A DNA stretch of 64,000 bases. Origin: Cardiocondyla obscurior. Its lineage: Eukaryota; Arthropoda; Insecta; Hymenoptera; Formicidae. The stretch covers positions 1,178,001-1,242,000 of the forward strand of contig NC_091880.1 of the NCBI RefSeq assembly GCF_019399895.1, read 5' to 3'. Shown here in pieces: positions 1 to 11,152 of this stretch. Each line of letters begins with the position of its first letter. Position 1 is the first letter of the stretch. Position numbers and translations under genes: made by a program. Below the pieces are notes generated by a model. It saw only the letters and a list, made by a program, of their open reading frames with translations. It did no database searches and had not been told where the DNA came from.

Positions 1-412
1 CTCTTTCGCACGGTTGACCGACGAATCCCGAGTTTCGACCTCTCGCGAGGGGTCGGGCCCTCGCGATTCCCGACGTCCCGATGCGAGACGCATATTTGAC
101 TGCGTAAGGTCACCGGTCAAATAAAGTTTAACTCTTCCGAGTGGACCTTCCCGCCGCGTCGCGATTGAGCCCTTTAATTTTCAAATATTCTCAACAGAGA
201 ATGTTTTAACTTTTTGATATAAAAATAAATACAATTTTATCTGCCACGTTCTTTCTTGGTTAGTATAAAATGTAAAACAATTTTTTTTTTTTTGAATGTG
301 TTCTCTCGGGAAAATAAAGTTGTTATTTGATAGCGTAAACATTGTGATTTGCACAGTTGAATGTGGATGAACGTTCAGTTGGACGAATTTAATATTAAAA
401 CGCGCTAAATTC
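1..412. other. Non-coding stretch at the window start
   Basis: No gene is visible. The first 150 bases are CpG-rich. The remainder is AT-rich and includes a run of 13 T at 281-293. The stretch ends where the first MITE copy begins. Confidence 0.5.
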
Positions 413-806
413 TATGTCTATAAAGTTAGAACCCCCACCAGCGCATATTAAGAAATTAATATTCAGAAAATTTAGTGCAATTTATTTGCTAATTTGTTAC
501 TTTATTTCTAATTTTGTTGCTCAACGTGTTTAGCAGGAAATTATGTTCAAATTGGGGGGATCCAGCTTGACGTCAAGGTAGCACCCCCACAATAAAAAAA
601 AATATACGAGAATTTGTTGCTAATTTGTTGCTGCAAGATAGTGTAAAAACATTTCCGAAATATTGCATGGTTAAAAATTTTTATACTTTTAGAAATCGAG
701 AATCGATGACAATTTTTCAAACAATGTAATATTTCGGAAATGTTTTCACACTATCTTGGAGCAACAAATTAGCAACAAATTCTCGTATAACTAACTTTAT
801 AGACAT
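413..806 (-). mobile_element. Rearranged MITE family A copy with a family B MITE nested in it
   Basis: The left end (ATGTCTATAAAG, from 414) and about 105 bases of arm match the complete family A element at 29719-29897 in inverted orientation. The match runs through the TTAGAACCCC block, the AATATTCAG block and the spacer ending TTTTGTTGCTC. At about 520 the match breaks into unrelated sequence containing a G6 run, TTGACGTCAA (567-576) and a C5 run. A complete family B MITE follows at 605-787. Only the last 16 bases of the family A right end (CTAACTTTATAGACAT, 791-806) remain. I infer insertion of B near the right end plus loss of the right arm. A TA lies left of the element but not at its right. 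Confidence 0.75.
605..787 (-). mobile_element. MITE family B, copy 1 (183 bp)
   Basis: This is a near-palindromic non-autonomous DNA element. Both ends read TACGAGAATTTGTTGCT inward and continue through CAAGATAGTGT and CATTTCCGAAATATT, giving inverted arms of about 60 bases around an asymmetric AT-rich centre. TA lies on each side (603-604 and 788-789), as expected for a Tc1/mariner-like TA target duplication. The centre is inverted relative to the copies at 19441 and 23281, so this copy is on the minus strand by that convention. It has no coding capacity; a transposase would have to come from elsewhere in the genome. Confidence 0.85.
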
Positions 807-2140
807 CCAGAAATTCTAGTATTACGCGCGAAAGGTTACGATAATCGATGTTCGAAATTCGTTTGTAACTATATGTAGTATAAATTGGAGCTATTATCTT
901 CCTCCAAATATCGCAATCCCGCAATGCGTTTGCATTATGGTTATTAATGCCGCCGAAACCCTTGCAAATCGCCATTTCCGCAGATATGAAATCGCGACTC
1001 CAAATCGCTCGTAGCGTCTCGAAATGCTTTTTTAGTCCGGCCATTATGAGGATAAGCGAAATTTGGCCGTAAACACCGCGCCGCTGACTTACGATTTATT
1101 TTACTTTGGTTTTCGGATAAGTCTACGAATGGCCGGCAGACCGCTTTGCAAAAGCGCGCGTTGCGAGGGGAGGGAGATTACCACCGTGAGTCATTAGCAA
1201 ATATCTTATTCATTTTACGATGGTTCGATTTGCAAACCGATTGGTGGACTGGCTCTCAGACACCCTCAACAAATTCGAGACAACCCGCGCGCGAATTCGA
1301 GGAATTAATTAGTGAAAATCCGAAGGGGATCGTAGGTAGTCGGGGGATTGTAAAGATTGGACGGCAGGCCATATCTAAAGGTACGGTAGTAGGGATGGTA
1401 GACTTTGGTACTCGAGACTTCGGCCTTCGAAACCCTCGCAGCAACGGGTCTCTCCCTCGGGAGCTGCTCTTCCCTCTCCGCCCTTCATTCAGCCTCCGTT
1501 TCTCTCCATTTTCCAAACCCTCCACCCTCTATGTTGGTAGATGACTCCCTCTCTTTCCCTTTCCATTTCGCTCTTTACCGCGTCGTGCTCTCTTTTTTTT
1601 TTCCCTCCCCCGGCCCTTCATCGCCGATACTTCATATTAACCGCATCTCTCCGTCGGACCGTTATCGTTATAATAAAGAAGAAGGAAAAGAATGAGGACG
1701 AACCGGAAAAAAAAACCTCGAGAAAAACCAACACCATCGCCCGCCGGGACGCAAAAGCACGATGGCGTCCGATTATCTGCGAGCGCCGATAAAAAACCTA
1801 CCTATATCGCAGACTGGCTCGTGCCAGATAATTTCAGGGCCGATATCTCTCGATTGCACGATTCGTGGCCCTAAATAATTAAAGATTTAATTTTAAAAAT
1901 TTCAAATTTTTTCATGCATTCTATTATTTTCTGTGATGCACTCTTCTTAAGGAGTACGAATTAGGCAAGTTTCCCATATATAATTCACTATATCCGTTCT
2001 TACGGTCTACACACAATGCGTTGAAAAATTTTCTGAATTAAGCAACAGATTTTCGTTTAGTTTATCGGAGCAATTTCCATTCGGAGCGATGCGGAATCGG
2101 TATCTCTCGAACAGAGCAGATTCGTTTAGATTTATGATGC
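807..2140. other. Non-coding stretch, pyrimidine-rich block inside
   Basis: Open frames at 1146-1544 and 1405-1695 overlap each other and an antisense frame. They resemble no family and are rich in Ser/Pro/Phe from a CT-rich block at about 1440-1620. No gene is supported. Confidence 0.5.
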
Positions 2141-4097
2141 GACTTGTCATCCCGTATCGGGCCGATCGCGGTAACGTATTAATACGTCAACTTTTCGGCG
2201 CGTAACTCGCGTGCGCGACATACGTCGTAAATGCCGGCTGTTAATTCGGCAGATCATGATGATACAACCTGTCCCATTATGACCGATAAAACAACGGCAT
2301 TCGGCGTGTTTATGGCGCATGCCAAATTCCGTTACATCGCCGTGGTACATAAACCACCGGCGAACGCCGGAAATTACACGATGGCGCCGAACAAAGTACG
2401 CAATTAAAGTCATGGTCATTCGAGCCGATCGAAAGCCCATTTTGCTCTCGGTAGCGCGGCCATCGTCGAAAATCCCATTTTTTTTCCCCCGCACTTTCGC
2501 CATCGTTTTACGGCAATTCTCGCGTTGTGTCTCCCTCGCGGTATACTTCGCAGTTTTCACGTGTCCCAAAAAAAAGAAAAAAAAAAAAAACAAAAAAAAA
2601 CGAGAGGTAAAAAAATAGAACAACAGAAAAAAAGGGGGTGCGTCGGGCTCGTCCAGGCGGGTGGAAGGAGGGGAGGGAAAAGAGCGACCACTGTGTAGAG
2701 CTCAAATTACGGAGCGGCGTGGACGGAATAATTGAAAGGCATCCTGTCACGAGAAGAGCAAAGGGCCGAGCCAAGTGCAAATTGAACCAGGAGGATGCTA
2801 GAGCCAGAACGCCCAGCGCGCCTATCTGTTTCCGGTGACCGCGTGCCCGGTACGAAGATGAAAGCAAAGTCATTAAATCGTCAAAGTGACATAGCTGACT
2901 TCGTGTGTTTACAGAGCGGAGAACAAATTGGCGGATTTACCGTGCGCCGCATCTATGCGTCAAAAATACGGAACTTGTTGTCCAACAGAGATTTTCATCC
3001 AGGAATAATTTCTTCGGAAAATAAAAAAAGAAAAAAAAAATTAATTTATGATTGAAAGAAATTATTGGCGGATGTATTTCAGGTTACGATTTAAAAACGT
3101 TCGTAATTTTTGTCACAAGTTGGAGAAAATATTTATTAAGTTAGATATTTTGTTTCTTTTCTTTTAATACACCGGGTTCATAAACTGTACTTTTCGAGGA
3201 TTTCACGTTGCATCAAGAGATCGTTATTACGCTTTAATGAAAAGGGCATATCTGGTCGTTTAAATACACGTGCCGCTGATTATTACGCGAGTAACGCGGC
3301 AGTGTTTCGTCGCCGTCGTAACGAAATCTGGGAAATTTTTTTCATTCAACGCCCGTTAAGCGGATATTATTATCTTCGTGTTTCTTCGTCTCGCTTCTCT
3401 TTTCCGGCTGCATTATCGTCCGTTTCTGCCGTCGTAACGGAACCCCCGGCGTTTCCGCGGAAGAGCGCACGCTTGACGTTGATGCCGACCGAGATTCTAA
3501 TTAAAAAATTAGCGTTAATTACGACGGACACGCGGCCAACGCGCGCGTGCAACGCGGCGCGTCGCCGGGTTATGCGAGAGAGCGAGGTCCAGGTGAAAAA
3601 CTCAACAAACGCATTTTAATCAACGCTTCGCCGGTTCTCCTTCGCTTCCGCGCTACGTGCAGGAACGGAGGATATACCCGAACGATAAGAGGATTGCTTT
3701 CATTGCTCTTTTGCCGCGAACACTGCGGATTTTCATTTCATCTCCGCGTTTCCATCTTACGCGGCTGATTAAAACACAGTATACATACTGCGGCACTACC
3801 GATAAATCTAATGACACAAATATTGATATTAACAATTAATACCTGGCACGGAAATAATCGGTATTATATAATTACACGCACTACAATTATAATATTACGT
3901 AATTACACTATTTATTGTATAAATTATTAATATCATACTATTTATGTTACGTAATTGTTAGCGATACTATTGCAAGCGGGCAATTTTCTTCGAATCAAAT
4001 CGATTCTTCGAAATTAGTTTTCCGCGATTCAATCAATCGGGGTCTTCATTACTTTTTTTTTTTTTTTAAATATAGAATAACGAAATTAAAAAAACAA
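2141..4097. other. Non-coding stretch with an A-rich tract
   Basis: No gene is visible. A broken poly-A tract at 2568-2600 makes poly-Lys on one strand and poly-Phe on the other, which explains the 99-158-codon open frames here. A T run lies at 4053-4067. The 3300-3830 part is GC-rich with short overlapping frames on both strands. Confidence 0.5.
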
Positions 4098-4185
4098 ATA
4101 TATCAGAATTTGTTGCTAATTTGTTGTATATTGGTTTGAATATCTTGAAAGGTTTTTACATTATCATGTTGCTAATATGTTGTAA
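4098..4185 (+). mobile_element. Possible diverged MITE family B relative
   Basis: The sequence TATCAGAATTTGTTGCTAAT at about 4101 closely matches the family B end (TACGAGAATTTGTTGCTAAT). A second GTTGCTAATATGTTG lies at about 4169 in direct rather than inverted orientation. The family B centre is absent. It is either an old decayed copy or a related short element. Confidence 0.35.
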
Positions 4186-5548
4186 TATTTGCCTGATAAA
4201 TTCGTGTGTGCCGCGATCATCATCACGGTGGCTCTCACGGTCGGTTTATTAACAACTACTTTGCATTTTTATAATCGTGCGTTTACGTCGTAAAAATTAT
4301 TTAATACGCTCCCTCGTGAAACGAAAAAAATTTAAGTCGCGCACTTAAAGTTTAGCGCGTTAAATATAAATTATTAATTATTTATTGCCTGTCACGCAGT
4401 CTAATTTTATACCGTGAAGATCATCAATTTGTAAAAGGGATCGCAAACCTGCCCGATTATCAGTGAACTTCCTCGTTCACGTATTTAATACGATCGATCG
4501 ATCGCAAAGTCTTTTATTTAAAGTGTTCCGCTACTCTATCTCTTTATTTTCCCGATAATTCCTCATTAATTCCGCTGAGGTTATTCATCTTTTAGTCTTC
4601 ATTTATGCGAAAAGTTTGCACTACCTCTGAATATCATTATCCGCGTAGCACCCTTTTCTCCCGACTCCTCGGGCGATTCCATTGTTGAAGAAGAACCGGT
4701 TCCAAAGGAAACTTCCTTGTATCGTAGCCTAGCAAGCTGTTCAAGCAAGAAAAGTGTACACCGCGATCCATCACTCATTAAGCGCAGCTGTGCTCACCGA
4801 TTTCCATTGTAGTCGCACCTACTCGGGCATGTTTCGCGAATATGTCGACGCGTGTTTTTTACCGTGCAGTTAGAATTGTCGCGGAAAAGTTCGAGAAATT
4901 CTAAACGGACGGCCGAGGGGGGAAAGTCGATTCCGCCGATGAAGAGAAATCAGATCGAAAAACGAGGAGAGCACGCGGCAGAGACCAGTGAAAGAAATTT
5001 TATATATCAATTTGCCACAGTCTACAGTTATGATAGTTGAAAAGTAAAATAGTTGGAAATTTTACGAAAGTAACATCGTATTATAAGAATTATATATACT
5101 TATTACACTAAAATTTAATATACACGTACATTAAAATGTATTTAATGTACTGTAATTTAAAATTGTTTTTATTATTTGCGTATTAAATATTTATTAATAT
5201 TTAATACATTTATATACTTTAATTAATTTTATTAAAATGTTCATTAAGGTTTAGTTTTATTACAAATGTTTTAAATTTAATTTACTTTCATATCTTAATA
5301 GGGTATGAAATTTAAGGTTTTTTCTAACAGTGTACCTCAAAGCTAATCTGTTCTTTTCGAAATGCAATGGCATTTGATGATATTGCGGTAATGACAAGGT
5401 ACTTAAGGATACGATACAGGTATTTCTGTATACGTATATACCACGAGGTTTTATGAAAAGCTACCTGTTTCAGAAACCGCGAGCTACTGATCACCGTCGC
5501 TCTCCTGAGAGCACCCTCATACTCGAATATCGGAAGTCATCTCGATAC
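4186..5548. other. AT-rich non-coding stretch
   Basis: No gene is visible. It contains a GATC tetramer run at about 4493-4503 and a long AT-rich block at 5040-5330. One copy of a 32-bp dispersed direct repeat lies at 5094-5125. Confidence 0.5.
5094..5125 (+). repeat. 32-bp dispersed direct repeat, copy 1
   Basis: This exact 32-base match to 7710-7741 (starts ATATACTTATTACACT, ends TTTAATATACAC) lies in AT-rich sequence about 2.6 kb from the second copy. The flanks do not match. Confidence 0.7.
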
Positions 5549-6425
5549 ACGTGCTATGGTACGATCGAGTGTCGCGCCTTTACACCGCGATCGTTCGAGC
5601 GATCACGATCTTCTCGCTCCTGATTCCCGACTCGTTTGCAGCTTTTTGTTAGTCCGCGCGCCGGAAGCTCGCTCGCTCGCTCGTCCGCCACCATGATGCA
5701 ACGTGCCCGCAGCCCTGGTCCGTCCGTAGGGATTTTGCACCGCGCCCGTTCTCGTCGCATAAAGGGTTGCCCACGGATGATGTAGTACCGTGTTTATTGC
5801 GTCCTATTTGCTTCTCCGCCATCAGCGTTGCCGCAATAGCGCGAGGCGCTCTCTTTCTCTCTCTCTCTCTCTCTCTCACTCTCTCTCCTCTCCCTTCTCT
5901 CCCTTCGTTGTGTGTGCTCCAGCGCGCTCGCGTTCACGCAATGGCCGACGAACGCGTGTGTGTGCGTCTGTGTGCTGAGCTGGCTCAACTCTCGCTCCGC
6001 AGGAACTAATTACAACGAACCCCGGCTTGTTGGCCGAGAGAGTGCAATGTTTTCGTTCTTGTGCCCAGTGGTGTACCGTCCGTTTTACCGCGGCCACCCT
6101 TTCCCTCCGCCCTCGCTGTTCCACTCTCTCGAGCCTCCCCCTTTTCCCGTTCCCCCGCCGCCCACGAACCCGATCTCCTGCTGCGTCCCCTCGGCACCCT
6201 TCCGCGCCCCTCCGGCCCCCGAATCCCAACGACGATACCTCGACGCGACTGTCCTCCACGCCTCTTCTCCCACGGGATTTGCTTACAATGCGGAATCCGC
6301 CCGGGGGAGGAAAAAATTTCAGCTTTTTGAAACCGGGACAAAAGAAGCGGCTAGAAAATCTGGGAGAAATGCGTGGCGCCGTATTGCGTGCGCGACTAAG
6401 CGTTATACTATAAGTTATCATAATC
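5549..6425. promoter_or_regulatory. GC- and CT-rich island, possible promoter or CpG-rich element
   Basis: This sharp compositional island between AT-rich flanks is CpG-rich and holds a long pyrimidine tract with a (CT)n core at 5849-5906. Five or more overlapping open frames up to 189 codons on both strands (for example 5876-6445 minus and 5912-6436 plus) are rich in Arg/Pro/Ser/Gly and recognisable as nothing. They are best explained by the lack of AT-rich stop codons. CT/GAGA-rich islands are common near insect promoters, but no start site can be fixed from sequence alone. Confidence 0.25.
5849..5906 (+). repeat. (CT)n microsatellite and pyrimidine tract
   Basis: A CT dinucleotide run with few interruptions. 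GAGA-type binding is possible but unproven. Confidence 0.85.
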
Positions 6426-8338
6426 AGAAATATTGATTCCTGCACAATTATATATTATAATTAGTATTACAATACATACAATTAATATTATGCGTTAATT
6501 TAATGTGATACATTAATTGTCCGACACGCGGAATACCTATTATCAGCGTGGTTATAAATAAATGGCCCTCTCATCGCGTTCGTTCCCTCTCGCGAGGGCC
6601 TTCCATCCTCTGCCCGCCTGTCTCATCGGATTACTATGATTTGAGCTTAGGAATGATTCATCTTCTAATTGCATGACGGACCACCCTCCGGTCGCGCCAT
6701 AATCAAAACTCCGGTTGCTCATTAATCACCCCCGGTCGCCACCATCCTTCGCGCTAAAGGTGCAAATGCCTCGATGAATTGTCGTTCGGAACAAGGAAGA
6801 AAGTAGCGCGGGGACGAGGAGACAATGGCGCGGAATGTTATACACCGTTTTCCACCCCGAGATTAATTTTTTAGCCGCCAAACGATTTATCATTCCGAGA
6901 GAGCTCCTTCGCGTGATCAATACTTAAGTCAAAGTTGAAAGCCGCATTGTCTTGGGGGATAAGACGTCCGGGGAATCGATTTATCAACGGGAAGGGTAAG
7001 CCTTCTCTTGCCCGCGACCCGCGGGAATCTGATTTCTGCGGAATTGTCGTTAATTGTCGTATTAAATCGATATTTCAATAAGTATCAATTTGCGTCGAAA
7101 TTTAAAGGCGCATTGTAATATGCAAACTACGTAACCGTGTTTAGAGAAAACGGATAAGGCTGCGGACGTATTTCACCGCTTTGTTGTTCTCATTGGGTTT
7201 GCCATACTTAACAAAATACAGCTATTAGTCACGCTATAATGAACGCTATCAATCAATTCAATCTGCCTATCCAGTCTGTATTATTTCACTGTCTTTTTAT
7301 CTACCTGCCTATCGCATCGGCCTCCTCGCGTGTTCACAGTCATGCATGTCGATTCCAACGTTCGTTTATCAAGATATAATGATTGTAACGAACTTTCGAG
7401 TTAAATAGCCGCTTTTAATACGAGATCGCATCAATTCGTAGATAGGAAATTTAATATATGTACAGTTAAGGATATTTGATATTTTTGTTCATTTCGATAC
7501 ATGCCGCATATAAACTGTTACATATATGGAATTCGCTTTAACTTGCCACTCTCGTGTAAAAAAATTTTATGGTAATTCAAACCGCACGAGGTTATATGTA
7601 TACGATTAATTGCATTCGCAATTCTAAACTTAACGCAACTGCACTGTATACTATTTCGTCTAGCTTATAAAAATCATACACGCTCGCGTCGTTTATTTAT
7701 TAATGAGAAATATACTTATTACACTAAAATTTAATATACACCTAAAAAAAAAGAAAAACTACAGATATCACCAGCGTCATTATTGTTTTGATCTCATAAA
7801 GTTTCCCCCTTCAAAAAATTTGACCGTGTAGGAGCGCCAAGGGTGGCTCCGCCGGAAGTGACGCCTAACAACGAGGAGGAAGGAACCTCCTCGTTTTCTT
7901 GGTCGCTGCAAAACACGACAGAGATTTATTAAACTCCCCCGAGAGACGGAAAAGAGCTGAACGAGGAGCGGCGAGCAAACAATAAATTTAGGTTTAAGAA
8001 AACAGGATGCGATGGTTGAAGGGGGATGACCGCGGACCGCTTTAATTCGAAGGCACCGCCCTTCCCCACAGATTGTGTTTCGGGTTGATTTGTGACTCAA
8101 AGACGATGATTTTAAATTACTCGTTATTTTGTCGTACCGTCTGGCGTATCGAATCACGAAGGGCTTGAGACGGAAATCTCGTTAAATATTATCGCTCCTT
8201 CCAAGTAATTCCGCGAAGTTGTTTAATAAAAAATTAAAAAAAAACTCGTATTAAAAAATGCACGAATATCAAATCTTTAAACATTAATATATCAAATAAA
8301 TGCGAAAAATCTGGGCTTTTTTACAAGATTTTTACTGT
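6426..8338. other. Non-coding stretch
   Basis: No gene is visible. A moderately complex part at 6600-6910 has few homopolymers, and the rest is AT-rich. The second copy of the 32-bp direct repeat lies at 7710-7741. An antisense frame at 7780-8157 (125 codons) has no recognisable similarity and is rejected. Confidence 0.45.
7710..7741 (+). repeat. 32-bp dispersed direct repeat, copy 2
   Basis: Identical to 5094-5125. It is immediately followed by an A-rich run, while the first copy continues differently. Confidence 0.7.
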
Positions 8339-8403
8339 ATTGGTCGTTTAATATAATTAGAAATATATCGCTTTGAAGACGTTGCAAGTGTTTTAATAAA
8401 TTA
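8339..8403 (+). repeat. Inverted repeat, left arm (65 bp)
   Basis: Pairs with 9718-9782. The match stops abruptly at both edges, which argues for a defined unit rather than gradual similarity. Confidence 0.9.
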
Positions 8404-9717
8404 AATATATCCTCCATGAAGTCTACAAATTCCTACTCGTGAGATTGCGAAACACAGACGGTTTGCCGAGTCCCAAGTATCGCGGAAACAAGGGCTTCGT
8501 AAATATCGAGTCTTTAGCTGCGAGTCTTGAAGAAGCAAAAAAATAATCGTAATATAATGTAGCCTTGAACGCGAGACGGTCGAATCGGAAAAGAGATAGC
8601 GAGATCTCGGGCCAACGTCGGCCGCCAAAGTGCGTGATAGAGCTGATAGACATTATCGCACGGGGCATTGAGGTCGAGTGTCACGGAGACTACTACATAG
8701 TCTCGAGCGAAACCGGACCTTCTTGCGCACACACCGTATATCCCGAACACACTGTGTTTCGCTATGTGGCACGCACACGACGACGGCGCGCTCGCGAACA
8801 GCTTACGCACACCTCGATACGCACTTAGAGGTCGAGCGGTAGATATATAGAAGCGTGCGCTGACCTACGCATGTACCCTCGAATCCACGCCGGATTACGC
8901 GCGCGCTCGCGTGTATATGTATCTACGCACAACACGCATGCTCTCGCGTGTATAGGTGGTCCGGAATGGTGACCGCGACACGGTATATAGCGACGGCTAA
9001 ACCCTACTAAAGCTCGTAATGTATAGCCCGGCGCAACCCGTGCTACGCCCTCCGGCCAGACCCTCTCCTCTCTTCCAGCACCCTCCACTGTCTCCCGAGC
9101 CACCCTCTCTGATTTGCCACCCACCCTCTGTTGCCCACCTTCTACGTCCCTCTTGTCCCCGGTCCTTCGGGTACTGATGGCGAACGCAAACCCGGTAGAG
9201 CGTTATCGACCTGCGGAGACGGTTTTAACGAATCGCTGATTAATTAGAGCGGACCATCGCCGGTAACCCTTGGCGATCCTTATCGCGGCCGATGCACCAG
9301 GAATGTTTCTCGCAGACGTAGCCTTAAAGGTGCCCCGCCGCGGTGGCGAGAGAAGGAGGAGTATGCGCTTGAATTTCCGTGCACGCGCGGCACCTTCTAC
9401 GTGCAGGCATTGTCAGTGGGTAGCCGCACCGCGTTTACGAAAAGAGGAATGTGCCGCGATAATGCACGACGATGTGTCAGCGTTTGCGAAAAACGCCTGT
9501 AACGCTGTGTAATAACATCGGATTATATTCTATTCGGCACATTATAATTTGGAAATATCTAAAAAAGGATCCCTTTAGCAATTCAGAATAAAACGAAGGC
9601 AAACGTTAATCGATTACAATTAATAAAAAGTTAAATTTATTTTAGTTTTTTAATATTAACGGGTCTTACTCGCGCTTTATTAGAAAACAATTGTTGATTA
9701 TATGTGATTAAAATAAA

Positions 9718-9782
9718 TAATTTATTAAAACACTTGCAACGTCTTCAAAGCGATATATTTCTAATTATATTAAACGATCAAT
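9718..9782 (-). repeat. Inverted repeat, right arm (65 bp)
   Basis: Reverse complement of 8339-8403 with one substitution near the outer end. Confidence 0.9.
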
Positions 9783-11108
9783 CCTGAGAAGAAACGCGCG
9801 GTGATAAAAATTGTTATACATTGGTGCAGGTAGTTACAATTTGACATCAATAACATCGTGGAAAGTACGGAGAGATTTTTATGGCGTGCAATGGCACGAT
9901 TTACAATGCGCGTAAAAATTATTTGAATACTTTCGAATGAGCCCGCGTTTGCACGCTGACTTCCGTAGAGAATATCATATTTTGTAACAGGAAATGTGAC
10001 AGAAAACGTATAATATCGATTGGGAACGGCGCACAACTCGATGTAACGCGCCATCGCCTTTCGTTGTTGGCGTACATTTCCATTATTGCGCACTTAAACG
10101 TGCCGAAACAGAAAATTCGAAAAATTCAATATTATCGTATTGGTGCATTTCGTGCCTATCGGAAATATGAAAAGCATATATCTATGCCGACACGAATTTT
10201 ATTGTACTACCTGCTGCGCGAGTAAAAATAGTTTGTCGCAAATCACTGCAGCGAAATGCACAGTGTATCGAATTCCAATTACTCAACATGCTGCAAGCGA
10301 GTTTTTATCTCTCTCAATGCAAAACTTTACCTTTCACCATTGAAATTCGTATCGTGCTTTAAAATTTAATTGCATCTTTATATTGAAATGTACCGAAGCG
10401 AGGGAAGAGGCGCGCAGAACGGAACCCAATTCATTGATTCATGCATTCATAAATAAATCGTCAGGCCTAATGATTTCATGCTGCATAATCTTGTTTGCCA
10501 CGAGTCTCATTTTTATTTCTGATGTAGCTTTAACCTCTCGATAAGCAATATATTATAAATCTGCATTTCACGAAAATTTTATTAAAAAAAATTTAATTTA
10601 TACTTGTTTCTCGAAATTAAATAGCACTTTTTTTGACATAATTATGTGCTTGCAATAATTACAATTATCGCGTCTGTGCGCCGTAGCTTTTTGCGAGCGC
10701 ATAAAAATAAATAAATTAAATACGAATGAAAGATTTCTTAACGTAAGCAGACATTTTTGGAGATGTTAATTTTGACGCGATGTCGTACACAATCGGTCGG
10801 ATAAATCATTTTTAATTGGGGAAATTTTAAGTCTTTGCGGTAAAACGTTCTATCGATCACGTACTTAATTATTGATAATCTCGGAGATTCAAAACTGTAT
10901 TTCTAATTCGTACATTAGTTATTGTCATCCCGTATCATTTAAATTGTCATTTCAGGATTAAAGTATTAATTTCAAATTAATCCAGATATAATGCATTATT
11001 ACGGTGCTCTGTTTACGATAATTTGTATTATTGGAACATTTAGAAAATTTACTGTGTAAAATTACGATTGGTCACAGCTTAAGTGACATTGTGTAATTTT
11101 GCTTGTTC
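9783..11108. other. Non-coding stretch
   Basis: No gene is visible; AT-rich. The segment at about 10430-10510 is free of simple repeats and holds several TAAT/ATTA- and ATGCAT-like words of the kind seen in homeodomain or POU target enhancers. This is suggestive only. Confidence 0.4.
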
Positions 11109-11152
11109 TTTTTTTTTTTTTTTTTTTTTTTATTTTTTTTTTTTTTTTTTTT
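11109..11152 (+). repeat. 44-base poly-T tract
   Basis: T runs of 23 and 20 are separated by a single A. It may be a poly-A tail remnant on the minus strand or a simple homopolymer expansion; no retroelement body was recognised beside it. Confidence 0.8.

Larger units (their letters stand above)
8339..9782. mobile_element. 1.44-kb segment bounded by 65-bp inverted repeats
   Basis: The left arm 8339-8403 and right arm 9718-9782 are reverse complements with one mismatch over 65 bases (outer end ATTGGTCGTTTAAT versus ATTGATCGTTTAAT; inner part GAAGACGTTGCAAGTG). The 1,314 bases between are GC-rich, with alternating CA/CG/TA runs at 8720-8960 and no open frame resembling a transposase. The flanks show no obvious target duplication. 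It could be a non-autonomous terminal-inverted-repeat transposon or an inverted local duplication. Confidence 0.55.

Noticed and set aside
1146..1544. 132-codon plus frame
   Set aside because: It overlaps a 96-codon plus frame and an 89-codon antisense frame. There is no recognisable domain and its end is a CT-rich tract.
2147..2873. 158- and 121-codon minus frames beginning with poly-Phe
   Set aside because: They depend on the A-rich tract at 2568-2600 and run in two frames at once, so they are compositional.
5876..6445. 189-codon minus frame and 174-codon plus frame
   Set aside because: They overlap each other and several further frames in a GC/CT-rich island. The residues are Arg/Pro/Gly/Ser-dominated and no family is recognisable.
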